22,296 nt of DNA from Faecalimonas sp. (GCA_026169575.1 JAPFCT010000194.1:1-22296); one strand, 5' to 3'. Shown: positions 1 to 8,060, counted from the stretch's first letter. Notes: generated by a model not told the origin, from the sequence alone. Numbers and translations are program-made.

Positions 1-1567
1 GTACATAAGCCTCCATATCCGTCAGCGAATAAAGTAATATGGAACCTCCAAAAACCATAAGTTTTTCTTCTTCCTTTTCTTTCTCCTGCAGACTGGAAAT
101 TGCTTGCAAAGTACCATTTACTGCGTCAGCTTCTCTCTTTGTTGTCTTCATAAATTTCAGTTTATCATTTTCAATAGAGTATTTTAATGAACTTCTGTCT
201 GCACTGTCAAAGTTCGTTGTTACATATATCATATCGAAAAATTTGTACCCAGCACTCATACATAGAACAAAAATAGATAAAACCACTGCACCGTATTTAA
301 TAGCAATACCACACTTTGAAATCATGTCATTTATATGCTGTACAGAAATTTTTTTTAAAAGAATCAAAACAGAAGAAACTGACAGTGGAGCAATCAACCA
401 GAAAGCTAAAATCACATGTTTCGTCCCTGTATTGGAACCTGCGATCGTCAAAAGCGGTAATATTACAGCCGCCACTCCGATCAATGCAATTTCCATTTTC
501 CCATTTTTTGCATGCAAATGATAAAAAATAGTGAAAAACGTAATCACATAAAACAAACCAATGAAAAATGATGGTCCTGTCGTCATTTGTGGCCAATTCG
601 GTGCCTCATTTACATCATAAGCATAAATTAACTGATATCCTGCAATCACGACCGTCACGATTCCGAACAGAATATTAAAAATCCTTTTTTTAATCTCTGT
701 TTCTTTCGAAGTTAATATCATTCCAAACCCCAGAATTAATACAATCCCGGCAGATAAAAATATAAATCCCGAAGCAATGGCATCCAAATTACCAAAAATG
801 AATGTGGACCAGAGATTTCCCATACTGTATCCGCCCCCGGAAGCAGATGCCAGCCCAAACAGTCTTGATATATTCGCTATAAAATACTCTGTCTGACCTG
901 AAACAAGCAGAATCCCGGCCATCACAGTTCCCATTCCCAGCATTCCTGCCAGGAAAAATCCTACATGTCTAAGAAGAAATTTTACGTCTTTGTTCTCATA
1001 CATATACCAAAAAACATATAAAAAACATGTTACAATCGCTGTAATACTTCCCATTCTGGAACAGACAACTATTGTAAAGAAAATACCTGCAAATAAACTA
1101 AATATTCTTTTATCTTTTATAATTGCCTTATATTGACAGCTAAGAATTAATAGCAAAAGAAGTACATTGAACTGGTGGTAATTAAATACATTAAGATAAG
1201 TATCTGAGGCTAGTACTGCTATAAAAATACCAAATAATGTCTGTATTTCCCCGAGAGCTTTTCCAAAAGTCTTATACACAATTACTGCCATGATAATTTC
1301 AATAACAACTTCCAACAAATTCAAACCCCAAATCCCTAAGCCGCCAAAAAATACCATCCATATATTTCCCACAACACTCGTGAAATACGAAGTAAAGCCC
1401 ACTTTATCCGGATTGCTGAAAATATTTTCATAGTTAAACATATGAATGCCCGTATCCCCCAGATCAATCCCAAAAAAACTAGTGATCAGTGGATAAAGGA
1501 CAATCCCGCACATTAAGAGAAATTTTATAGTTCTTTTGCCCTTCACATAATTAATATTCTTATTCAA
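1..1567 (-). CDS. Multi-pass membrane protein, possible GT-C glycosyltransferase (3' end beyond window)
   Basis: An uninterrupted reading frame of about 520 codons runs to the left edge without a stop, so the C terminus is missing. The translation is strongly hydrophobic, with roughly ten membrane segments after a short basic leader. The first extracytoplasmic loop carries acidic residues (IDLGDTGIHMFNYENIF), as expected where GT-C enzymes keep their catalytic Asp. The last visible part, after the final membrane segment, is a hydrophilic Glu/Lys-rich stretch that probably begins an extracytoplasmic domain. The start is uncertain. TTG at 1567 overlaps the end of the upstream glycosyltransferase gene by 8 nt and gives a lysine-rich N terminus (MNKNINYVKGKR); GTG at 1546 and ATG at 1513 are alternatives with no clear ribosome binding site. 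Following a GtrB-like gene, it fits a GtrC-type enzyme that moves a polyprenyl-phosphate-linked sugar onto the glycan. That role is inferred from topology and context. Confidence 0.72.
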   Translation of the reverse strand, partial: MNKNINYVKGKRTIKFLLMCGIVLYPLITSFFGIDLGDTGIHMFNYENIFSNPDKVGFTSYFTSVVGNIWMVFFGGLGIWGLNLLEVVIEIIMAVIVYKTFGKALGEIQTLFGIFIAVLASDTYLNVFNYHQFNVLLLLLILSCQYKAIIKDKRIFSLFAGIFFTIVVCSRMGSITAIVTCFLYVFWYMYENKDVKFLLRHVGFFLAGMLGMGTVMAGILLVSGQTEYFIANISRLFGLASASGGGYSMGNLWSTFIFGNLDAIASGFIFLSAGIVLILGFGMILTSKETEIKKRIFNILFGIVTVVIAGYQLIYAYDVNEAPNWPQMTTGPSFFIGLFYVITFFTIFYHLHAKNGKMEIALIGVAAVILPLLTIAGSNTGTKHVILAFWLIAPLSVSSVLILLKKISVQHINDMISKCGIAIKYGAVVLSIFVLCMSAGYKFFDMIYVTTNFDSADRSSLKYSIENDKLKFMKTTKREADAVNGTLQAISSLQEKEKEEEKLMVFGGSILLYSLTDMEAYV

Positions 1568-2510
1568 ATTCTTCATACTCTTTTTCTCTTCCAATAATAC
1601 TTTCAATTACATATTGAGGTTTTCTGTTTATACACATATAAATTCTTCCAACATATTCTCCAATAATACCTAAAACCCCCAAAATCAATCCACCCAGAAT
1701 CAACTCTACCGCAATCTGGGATGTATATCCTACTTTAATCGTTGGTATAATCAGTTTTCTTATCAAAGTAATTATTGCAACAAAAATCCCTATCGCTGAA
1801 CTTCCAAATCCTAAAGCAATACCTATTCTTAATGGCTTTACCGAAAAGGCTGTAAACCCATTCAGCCACAATTTTATTAACTTCTGAAACGTATATCCGC
1901 TATTCCCTTCTCTTCTTTCTCTCTGGCTAATTTCCAGATTTGTAATTTTACTAGTTGTTCGCAACAATAATCCTGCAAGATATGGATACGCATTTTGATA
2001 TTTTACAACCTCCTTTATGACGAATTTCTTCGCCATAAAAAAGGAGGATAACCTAAGGTTTTTCGGCTTATCAATCATATGGTACATCATAAATTCATTT
2101 AATTCCGTTCCCAGTCGTCTCACTTTTGATTTCTGAGTAGTCTCTGTATATTTTGCGCAAACCACATCATAGCCTTCCTGAATTTTATCATAAAAATCCC
2201 AGACCATTCCCACCGGTGTCTGCCCGTCATCATCAGATGTCATAATATATTTTCCTTGTGCAATTCTAAATCCTGCCAGCAATGCATTCGGCTGTCCAAA
2301 ATTCTTAGAAAAATTGACCCCTATAATTCTTGAATCTTCAGATGCCATTTTCTCAATCAACTGCTTTGTGTTATCTTTAGAATTATCATTAACCAATATA
2401 ATTTCATACTGGAATAATGGTCTCTTTTTCATTGCTTCTCTAATTTCATCTACCACATATTGTAAGTTTTTCTCCGAACAATAACATGGTATTACAAAAG
2501 ACAGATCCAT
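1560..2510 (-). CDS. DPM1/GtrB/ArnC-type family 2 glycosyltransferase (polyprenyl-phosphate sugar synthase)
   Basis: The 316-residue protein has a GT-A domain at residues 1-220 and two C-terminal membrane helices (about 225-250 and 263-287), the layout of GtrB, ArnC and YkcC-like enzymes. These transfer a sugar from a nucleotide carrier to undecaprenyl phosphate on the cytoplasmic face. Visible motifs are SFVIPCY near the N terminus, VNDNSKDNT at about 40-48, and DDDGQTP at 93-99, which keeps the D-x-D-x-Q-x-P pattern of the family (DADLQNPP in classical members). The ATG at 2510 has an AGGAG site 8 nt upstream, and the stop of the RraA-like gene lies 12 nt before it. Placed after WecE and the acyl-modification genes, it probably loads the modified amino sugar on the lipid carrier for transfer outside the cell. 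The donor sugar is inferred. Confidence 0.88.
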   Translation of the reverse strand: MDLSFVIPCYCSEKNLQYVVDEIREAMKKRPLFQYEIILVNDNSKDNTKQLIEKMASEDSRIIGVNFSKNFGQPNALLAGFRIAQGKYIMTSDDDGQTPVGMVWDFYDKIQEGYDVVCAKYTETTQKSKVRRLGTELNEFMMYHMIDKPKNLRLSSFFMAKKFVIKEVVKYQNAYPYLAGLLLRTTSKITNLEISQRERREGNSGYTFQKLIKLWLNGFTAFSVKPLRIGIALGFGSSAIGIFVAIITLIRKLIIPTIKVGYTSQIAVELILGGLILGVLGIIGEYVGRIYMCINRKPQYVIESIIGREKEYEEFE

Positions 2511-2521
2511 TACCTTTTCTC

Positions 2522-3166
2522 CTACTCATTCAAATATCTTTTCAGGCAAACAATATCGTATGTATCCCATTTTCTTCTATCCAAACACTCAAACCAAGTG
2601 TCTTCCTGCTTTTCTATATTATCAAGTTTTTCAAGGAACTCTTCGGTATGGTGCTCTTTCGGAATAATAACTACGCCCGTATCATCACAGACAGCAATAC
2701 TGCCATCGTATTTTTCTCTATGAGCACGACAAATTTCTCGATCTAACGGCTCCTCAATTTTTTTGTTGAAACACCCAACAGGAGTAAAGCCGTTGCACCA
2801 AACCGGATAATTCTGTTTAATCAAATCATTGCCATCACGTAAAGGAGCATTTGAGATAATTCCCACTGCTTCTCTATATAAAATCATAAATTTTGATACC
2901 AATTCTCCAATCGTTGCTCTGTTGTTACAATTAAATGCCTCAATCATCACAACATCTCCCGCCTGCACATCTCTCGCCTGTTCATGAATACTCCAGTTGG
3001 ATTCATTATACGCATAAATCCATTTAACATTTCCAACAGCAAAATGCCCTCTATTGACGCAGTGTGCATTTTCAAATAATCCTGTTTTTCCTAAACAATC
3101 TGCAACCTCAGTTGTAGAAATTCTGTTCTTTCTAATTTTTTCAATAATTTCTTTTTTAATATCCAT
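2522..3166 (-). CDS. RraA-like / HMG-CHA aldolase family protein
   Basis: The 214-residue protein matches the RraA/MenG-like fold by motif order. It has an N-terminal helix with ISTTEVADCL (16-25), AGDVVMIEAF (69-78), NNRATIGEL (81-89), a core LRDGNDL (109-115) followed by PVWCNGFTPVG (121-131), and late DDTGVVIIP (161-169). In class II pyruvate aldolases of this family (4-hydroxy-4-methyl-2-oxoglutarate aldolase) the Arg-Asp pair, here R110-D111, is catalytic and helps bind the divalent metal. Its length is near that of the aldolases (about 220-240) and well above E. coli RraA (161), so aldolase or 2-oxo-acid decarboxylase chemistry is likelier than RNase E inhibition. The gene follows an ATP-grasp ligase by 25 nt and has an AAAGGGAAG site before its ATG. 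It may make or trim a 2-oxo or hydroxy acid used to decorate an amino sugar. That role is inference. Confidence 0.82.
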   Translation of the reverse strand: MDIKKEIIEKIRKNRISTTEVADCLGKTGLFENAHCVNRGHFAVGNVKWIYAYNESNWSIHEQARDVQAGDVVMIEAFNCNNRATIGELVSKFMILYREAVGIISNAPLRDGNDLIKQNYPVWCNGFTPVGCFNKKIEEPLDREICRAHREKYDGSIAVCDDTGVVIIPKEHHTEEFLEKLDNIEKQEDTWFECLDRRKWDTYDIVCLKRYLNE

Positions 3167-3191
3167 TGTTTCTTCCCTTTCTTCATCATAT

Positions 3192-4406
3192 TTACTTAAA
3201 TGTAATTTTAAAAGTTCTCTTGATCATTTCTGTAATTTTTTCCAGTCTTTCTCTGCTCTCTGCACAGATAATATAAAACCCGACACGAGATCTGTCGTCT
3301 TGAGCCTGTTCGATAATGTCACCTTCTGAAAACTCTGTTTCAAATGCTACTACTTCCGGAATTGCTCTTATTTTCTCTATTCCCTCTATTTTTTCTATCC
3401 GCTTTCCATTGGATTCTATGTCCAGAAAACTCAGGACTGCACAGCGTTCTTTATACTCTTCTTGTACATTTAATTCTTCCTCTTGTATCTGCTTTTGAAC
3501 TCCTATAGAAGCTTCAATCAAATATTTATAATTATCCACACCTGAAACATAAGGAACAACATCCGATGCTATCCTCGTTCCACCTCCTCTTGCTGCCATC
3601 TCAATCAGATAAAATTTGCCTTCTTCAAATTTGTACTCTGCATGTGTCAGAGCATTTTTCAAACCTGACTTATCAATAATAGCATTATTTATGTCTCTAA
3701 GGCAATCATAATCAAATTTTTCATTTTGATATGTAAAAAACAACTTTGATGCAATATTAGGATTATATTCAAAGTGCGACTTTTCTGAGATAGCTAAAGT
3801 ATGATGCCTGCCACTCAATATAAGACCATCTACAGTAAACTCTGTACCTCTTATATATCTTTCTACAAGAACATAATTCCCCTTATTCGTATATCTTTCA
3901 GCTATTGGATACATGCTTCTCATCTCTTCTTCAGTACGGATCGTGAAAACCCCTCTGCTTGACTGCGAATCCAGAGGCTTAATAATCACATCTGTTCCCA
4001 GGTTCTGAAAGAACTTCACCGCCTGCTCAACATTCTCACACAAGCAATATTCCGGGAAAGAAAAATTATTTTTTTGGCAAAATTCCCTCATTTTATATTT
4101 ATTTGTAAAAAGTTCTGCCATGTCTCGCCCTATGCTGTGACAACCCATTTTTTCTGCTACATATGCTACTGTCGGAACCGCTATATCACTTTGCTCTGTC
4201 AATACGGCATCCACCTGATTCTCTCTTGCAAACTTCAAATTGCTTTCTTTATCCAACACATCCATAACACCGACTTGGTCAGCATACTGAAATCCTGGAG
4301 AATCAGAGTACAGATTTGTATTAACTACCCTATACCCCATTTCTTTTATTCTTTTAATCAAAGGAACCTGCCATGTTCCTCCTGCAACAACCATTATTGT
4401 CTTCAT
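3192..4406 (-). CDS. ATP-grasp carboxylate-amine ligase
   Basis: The 404-residue protein has an N-terminal Rossmann-like preATP-grasp domain (VVAGGTWQVPLIKRIKEMG, 6-24), the ATP-grasp core and a C-terminal lid. Nucleotide- and metal-binding motifs are visible: IIKPLDSQSSRGV (141-153, Lys143), LVERYIRGTEFTVDG (180-194), HAEYKF (255-260) and EMAARGGG (269-276). Family members join a carboxylate, through an acyl phosphate, to an amine. In many of them the second metal ligand is Asn in E-x-N-x-R; here that position is Ala271, so metal binding may differ. I chose ATG 4406 because GAAGGAG sits 5 nt upstream and the fold begins there; the upstream extension to 4502 overlaps the acyltransferase gene and has no conserved content. 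Between an acyltransferase and an RraA-like aldolase, it is a candidate for attaching an amino acid or hydroxy acid to a 4-amino sugar. Substrates cannot be read from the sequence. Confidence 0.85.
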   Translation of the reverse strand: MKTIMVVAGGTWQVPLIKRIKEMGYRVVNTNLYSDSPGFQYADQVGVMDVLDKESNLKFARENQVDAVLTEQSDIAVPTVAYVAEKMGCHSIGRDMAELFTNKYKMREFCQKNNFSFPEYCLCENVEQAVKFFQNLGTDVIIKPLDSQSSRGVFTIRTEEEMRSMYPIAERYTNKGNYVLVERYIRGTEFTVDGLILSGRHHTLAISEKSHFEYNPNIASKLFFTYQNEKFDYDCLRDINNAIIDKSGLKNALTHAEYKFEEGKFYLIEMAARGGGTRIASDVVPYVSGVDNYKYLIEASIGVQKQIQEEELNVQEEYKERCAVLSFLDIESNGKRIEKIEGIEKIRAIPEVVAFETEFSEGDIIEQAQDDRSRVGFYIICAESRERLEKITEMIKRTFKITFK

Positions 4407-4411
4407 TTTTT

Positions 4412-4418
4412 CTCCTTC
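4412..4418 (-). promoter_or_regulatory. Ribosome binding site that fixes the ATP-grasp start
   Basis: GAAGGAG on the minus strand, 5 nt before ATG 4406. It favours this start over the far-upstream ATG at 4502, which lies inside the preceding gene. Confidence 0.8.
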
Positions 4419-4419
4419 T

Positions 4420-5079
4420 CTAAAAAAAATCTTTGCTCCTCTTATTTTCCAGCCTGATAGTTCTCGCAGGCACATATACCCCCTCCCTCTGAGTTGAATC
4501 ATTCATATATGCTCCAGCGCCAATCAGCGTATAATCTTCTAAAACTCTATTTCCCCTGGCTGCGCTCTGAATTCCCAAGAAACAATTATTTTTTATAGTT
4601 GTTTTCCCAGCTATAACGCAAGCTGGTGCAAAATAGTTAAAGTTCCCCACACATGATTCATGTGAAATCTGACATCCATTCCAAAAAATATTTGCATTAC
4701 CAATTTGAGTTCCATAAGCCATTACTACATTTTCCAATATGATATTTCCTTCTCCCATCTGTGCACATTCAATTATTGCTGAAGGATGTATCACATTTTC
4801 AATATAATATCCCTTTTGTTTTGCCTGATAATACTTTTCTTTTCTGATATCATTCATAGATTTATATCCGATTGCAAGTATAATCGAATACTGGTCCGGC
4901 GGATATTTTTCCTGCAGATTTTCAAACCCTTCCACTGGAATACCATCCTTAATCGGATCCACTATATATTTTTGATCTAAAGTATATGCTTCTACGGAAA
5001 TATCCATATATTTTTCAGCATAAAACCTGATCATACTGCCAAAATCATTTGCTCCAAATATCACACAATGCTTTTCCAT
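4420..5079 (-). CDS. Sugar O/N-acyltransferase, PglD/NeuD-like left-handed beta-helix
   Basis: The 219-residue protein has an N-terminal PglD-type Rossmann domain (CVIFGANDFG, 5-14) and a C-terminal left-handed beta-helix built of imperfect hexapeptides from about residue 98 to 205. The motif QISHESCVGNFNYFAP (137-152) contains His140, the position of the catalytic base of PglD (consensus I-x-H-x-x-x-I-G). Such enzymes acetylate the 4-amino group of nucleotide sugars with acetyl-CoA. The gene starts 6 nt after wecE stops, so its likeliest substrate is the WecE product, dTDP-4-amino-4,6-dideoxygalactose, replacing the unrelated GNAT enzyme WecD of enterobacteria. It could instead serve the UDP-4-amino sugar made at the far end of the locus, since no other PglD-like gene is visible here. 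The family call is firm and the substrate is inferred. Confidence 0.85.
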   Translation of the reverse strand: MEKHCVIFGANDFGSMIRFYAEKYMDISVEAYTLDQKYIVDPIKDGIPVEGFENLQEKYPPDQYSIILAIGYKSMNDIRKEKYYQAKQKGYYIENVIHPSAIIECAQMGEGNIILENVVMAYGTQIGNANIFWNGCQISHESCVGNFNYFAPACVIAGKTTIKNNCFLGIQSAARGNRVLEDYTLIGAGAYMNDSTQREGVYVPARTIRLENKRSKDFF

Positions 5080-5085
5080 CTTAAT

Positions 5086-6216
5086 CTAACCCTTATAAAA
5101 CTTTCTAACTTGCTCAGCGATATACATAACATCCGTCTCTTTAAGACCATAGTATAGTGGCAATCTTAATAATTTTTCACTTTCAGATGTTGTATATATA
5201 TCCTTTCCAAAAAACTCCCCATATTTTTTTCCTGCCGGCGCAGAATGAAGTGGTATATAATGAAAAACTGCTCCAACTCCTTTAGCTTTAAGAAAACTTA
5301 TTAAATTTTGTCTCTCTTCTAAATCTTTTGTTTTAATATAAAACATATGTGCATTGTGTGTACACTCTTCTGGAATCTCTGGCAATCTGATATATCCCTC
5401 TTCTTCTAACTCTTTCAATAACTGATTATATAAATTCCATGATGCCATTCTATCGTTCAATATTTCATCTGCCTTCTCCAGCTGTGCCCAAAGATATGCT
5501 GCATTAAGATCACTCGGTAAATAAGAAGAACCTGCATCCATCCATGTATATTTATCAATCTGTCCCCTAAAAAACTTACTGCGGTTCGTTCCTTTTTCCC
5601 GGATAATCTCTGCCCGTTCTATATTTTCAGGATCTTTAATTAAAAGGGCTCCCCCTTCCCCCATGCTATAATTCTTTGTCTCATGAAAACTATAGCATCC
5701 GTAATCTCCCAATGTACCAAGCGGTTTCCCTTTATAAAAAGACATAGCACCTTGCGCTGCATCTTCAATCACAGATAAGTTGTATCGGCTTGCAATATCA
5801 CAAATTTCATCCATCTTACATGATACTCCTGCATAATGAACCGGAACAATAGCTTTCGTCCTTTCAGTAACAGCCTCTTCTATCAGTCTTTCATCAATAT
5901 TCATAGTCTCCGGTCTGATATCTACGAAAATGACTTTTGCTCCTCGCAATACAAATGCATCCGCCGTTGATACAAAAGTATAGGAAGGCATAATAACCTC
6001 ATCTCCCGGCTGAATATTTGATAAAATAGCTGACATTTCAATAGCATGTGTGCAAGATGTTGTCAGTAAAGCTTTTGCTGTGCCTGTTTTTTCTTCCATC
6101 CAGGAGGAACATTTTTTTGTGAATATTCCATCTCCGCAAATTTTCCTGTTTTTAATTGCCTCCTCCATATATGATAACTCATTTCCAACTACCGGAGGTA
6201 CATTAAAATTAATCAT
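5086..6216 (-). CDS. wecE: dTDP-4-amino-4,6-dideoxygalactose transaminase WecE/RffA
   Basis: This PLP enzyme of the DegT/DnrJ/EryC1 family converts dTDP-4-dehydro-6-deoxyglucose to dTDP-4-amino-4,6-dideoxygalactose with glutamate. The match to E. coli WecE, recalled from memory, is unusually close along its whole length: FNVPPVVG near the start, KICGDGIFT, PGDEVIMPSYTFVSTA, VPVHYAGVSCKMD, SFHETKNYSMGEGG with the PLP lysine at K181, EIIREKGTNRS, DKYTWMDAGSSYLPSDL and VFHYIPLH near the end. With ATG 6216 the protein is 376 residues and the lysine is residue 181, both the same as I recall for the E. coli enzyme. An AAAGGGG site 9 nt upstream supports this start; a longer frame to 6270 would overlap the preceding gene. 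No rmlA/rmlB homologue, needed to supply the substrate, lies in the window. Confidence 0.95.
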   Translation of the reverse strand: MINFNVPPVVGNELSYMEEAIKNRKICGDGIFTKKCSSWMEEKTGTAKALLTTSCTHAIEMSAILSNIQPGDEVIMPSYTFVSTADAFVLRGAKVIFVDIRPETMNIDERLIEEAVTERTKAIVPVHYAGVSCKMDEICDIASRYNLSVIEDAAQGAMSFYKGKPLGTLGDYGCYSFHETKNYSMGEGGALLIKDPENIERAEIIREKGTNRSKFFRGQIDKYTWMDAGSSYLPSDLNAAYLWAQLEKADEILNDRMASWNLYNQLLKELEEEGYIRLPEIPEECTHNAHMFYIKTKDLEERQNLISFLKAKGVGAVFHYIPLHSAPAGKKYGEFFGKDIYTTSESEKLLRLPLYYGLKETDVMYIAEQVRKFYKG

Positions 6217-6225
6217 TTGTATTTT

Positions 6226-6232
6226 CCCCTTT
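6226..6232 (-). promoter_or_regulatory. Ribosome binding site that fixes the wecE start
   Basis: AAAGGGG on the minus strand, 9 nt before ATG 6216. It supports the 376-residue WecE rather than an 18-residue longer form starting inside the upstream gene. Confidence 0.75.
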
Positions 6233-6235
6233 CTC

Positions 6236-8011
6236 TTACTCTTCATAGACCTTCCAGATTTGATACCCATTCACCTCTTTATATAATTCAGCCCGGGCTT
6301 CCGGATAATAATGCTCTTGTAAAAATTTAATTTTAAGCTCCAACGTTCTATACTCTGAATCGATAAGATATACTCCGTCCTGAACTAAATCCTTCAAAGG
6401 ATCTTCAACACCTCTCTCCTTTAAAATTTTATTACAGTCGGGAAAGTTTGTCGTAATTCCTGCAAAGTAAAGTACATTATCATAAAAATTCTCTGGCAAC
6501 GTATAAAATGGATTCCAATCATAATACAAAACTTGTATCGTTGTTTGAAAATCCATAAAGTAAAAATTCTCTTTATGATCGCTAATCTCTTTTATTAAAT
6601 CTATGCTTTTTTCACCTTTATTAACATTCTTCCTATATCTTCTTGCATCATAATTCCATGATTCAAAGAAAAAACTTTCTATATATTCTTTTCGGCTGTC
6701 ACTGGTATTATCTAAATACGTTCTATCCGGAATATAAATCATTCCTTCTATGATCAAACATATCATTATAAGTATAGCACACTTCTTTCTTGTTTCAACA
6801 TTTTGTTCTGCGATACCTCTGTCTTTACTTTTCCAAAAATACAGCATCACGATAAAAGCTGAGAAAAAAATTCCATATTCTACTCGATACACAGTTCGCC
6901 CAGCTGCGAAAAAGTATAAAAGGTATACCCCCGCAAGCAACATAATTCCCGTATCTATTAACCATTCTTTTCTTAATAATAAAACTGCTGCCAATAGTAC
7001 AGACAAACATATCAGGCAAATCGGATATGTCAATGTTCCTCTGACTTGTATATCTTCTAATATTTTTTCCTTTGAAATTCCAACCTCCTTTTTATGTTCT
7101 TTAATTATATTTCCTGTCTGCTCCAGAACTTCTTTTGAAAAAATATCATTATCAGCAAAATTCCATGAGCGCATGATCTTATAATCATTTTCAGAAATTC
7201 CTATGTCTTGTAGTTTATCCTTATAAGCTTGATATCCATAATCCTCTGAGTCCACTACAGATGCTCTTGCCTCACTATAAGCTCTGTACTGAGAATATTC
7301 CCTGTCCGCATTGTAAAGATAAGAATCAACCACTTTCATGAATATTGCTGATATAATCAACATACTTCCCCAACAAACTACCCGTCCACAAAAAAACCAG
7401 TTTTTTTGCTTAATCAATTTTTGAAATTCTGCTATTAATATAAATAAAAAGAAGCCCCCCGCAATATAAATAACATTAAAACGTATGAGTGTTCCGATAA
7501 GTACAAGAACTGCTGAACTAATTTGCAGACTCCTTTTTCTTTTATTAAATAATGCCCATAAAAAAGTACTGCCTCCACCTGCAACTGCAATGATTGCCGT
7601 TTTAGTAAACTGAACTAAAATATATGCGTCATCTGCAAAAAATGTCAATAGAATTATAATAAATAAAATCGCTATCGGTTTTTCTAATTTTTCTAACAAG
7701 GTGTAAGATACTAATATAAACGACAATAGGCAGACTAAAAGCTGTGCAATGAAATACCAGCTTATCTGTGGCATCAAATAATAAAACGGTAACAGTATAT
7801 ATCCCCATATAATATTAATAAACATTAAGTGTGGATTATACCCGTTTCCATATGCCCCCGATATAATCGTAGACATTACGAAATCATCTGACACTTCATA
7901 TTTTATATCACAGATTAATACTATGGATAAAAAAAACACCATATTAAGTACTATAGCCCAAATCTTATTATCCCATTTTTTTGTAATATTTTTTGCTATT
8001 ATACTTCTCAT
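6236..8011 (-). CDS. Large multi-pass membrane protein, possible GT-C glycosyltransferase
   Basis: The 591-residue protein has a basic N terminus and about ten predicted membrane segments: one near 18-35, a run from about 65 to 225, then about 328-450 after a large loop. The first extracytoplasmic loop has KYEVSDDF (37-44) and then GNGYNPHLMF (55-64), placing paired Asp where GT-C enzymes carry the catalytic acid. A long hydrophilic loop (about 228-325) and a C-terminal domain after residue 430 should face outward. I do not recognise a named family. Start ATG 8011 has GGAGG 5 nt upstream. It lies between the O-acetylation pair and wecE, so it probably uses a polyprenyl-phosphate sugar to decorate the glycan. 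It could also be a polymerase or ligase; function is inferred from topology only. Confidence 0.75.
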   Translation of the reverse strand: MRSIIAKNITKKWDNKIWAIVLNMVFFLSIVLICDIKYEVSDDFVMSTIISGAYGNGYNPHLMFINIIWGYILLPFYYLMPQISWYFIAQLLVCLLSFILVSYTLLEKLEKPIAILFIIILLTFFADDAYILVQFTKTAIIAVAGGGSTFLWALFNKRKRSLQISSAVLVLIGTLIRFNVIYIAGGFFLFILIAEFQKLIKQKNWFFCGRVVCWGSMLIISAIFMKVVDSYLYNADREYSQYRAYSEARASVVDSEDYGYQAYKDKLQDIGISENDYKIMRSWNFADNDIFSKEVLEQTGNIIKEHKKEVGISKEKILEDIQVRGTLTYPICLICLSVLLAAVLLLRKEWLIDTGIMLLAGVYLLYFFAAGRTVYRVEYGIFFSAFIVMLYFWKSKDRGIAEQNVETRKKCAILIMICLIIEGMIYIPDRTYLDNTSDSRKEYIESFFFESWNYDARRYRKNVNKGEKSIDLIKEISDHKENFYFMDFQTTIQVLYYDWNPFYTLPENFYDNVLYFAGITTNFPDCNKILKERGVEDPLKDLVQDGVYLIDSEYRTLELKIKFLQEHYYPEARAELYKEVNGYQIWKVYEE

Positions 8012-8012
8012 C

Positions 8013-8060
8013 CCTACCTCCAGCTTTTATTTCCATTGAGGCAGTATCTCCTACCTCCAG
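8013..8060. repeat. Pair of 11-bp direct repeats at the gene junction
   Basis: CCTACCTCCAG (plus strand) occurs at 8013-8023 and again at 8050-8060, with a 37-nt period. On the coding strand one copy forms the stop codon region of the DHHW gene and the other forms the ribosome binding site of the next gene. It may mark a junction formed at short homology, or may be chance around a GGAGG site. Confidence 0.5.

Noticed and set aside
39..521. Plus-strand open frame of 160 codons, with a second plus-strand frame and a small minus frame overlapping it
   Set aside because: They lie over a minus-strand membrane-protein frame that is open for all 1.5 kb and continuous with the operon. They have no ribosome binding site or recognisable domain and look like shadows.
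4407..4502. N-terminal extension of 32 codons on the ATP-grasp protein
   Set aside because: It overlaps the end of the acyltransferase gene, has no conserved content, and the strong GAAGGAG site points to ATG 4406.
6217..6270. Longer wecE start, 18 codons upstream
   Set aside because: It would overlap the membrane-protein gene, and the WecE fold begins at ATG 6216, which has a good ribosome binding site and gives the usual 376 residues.
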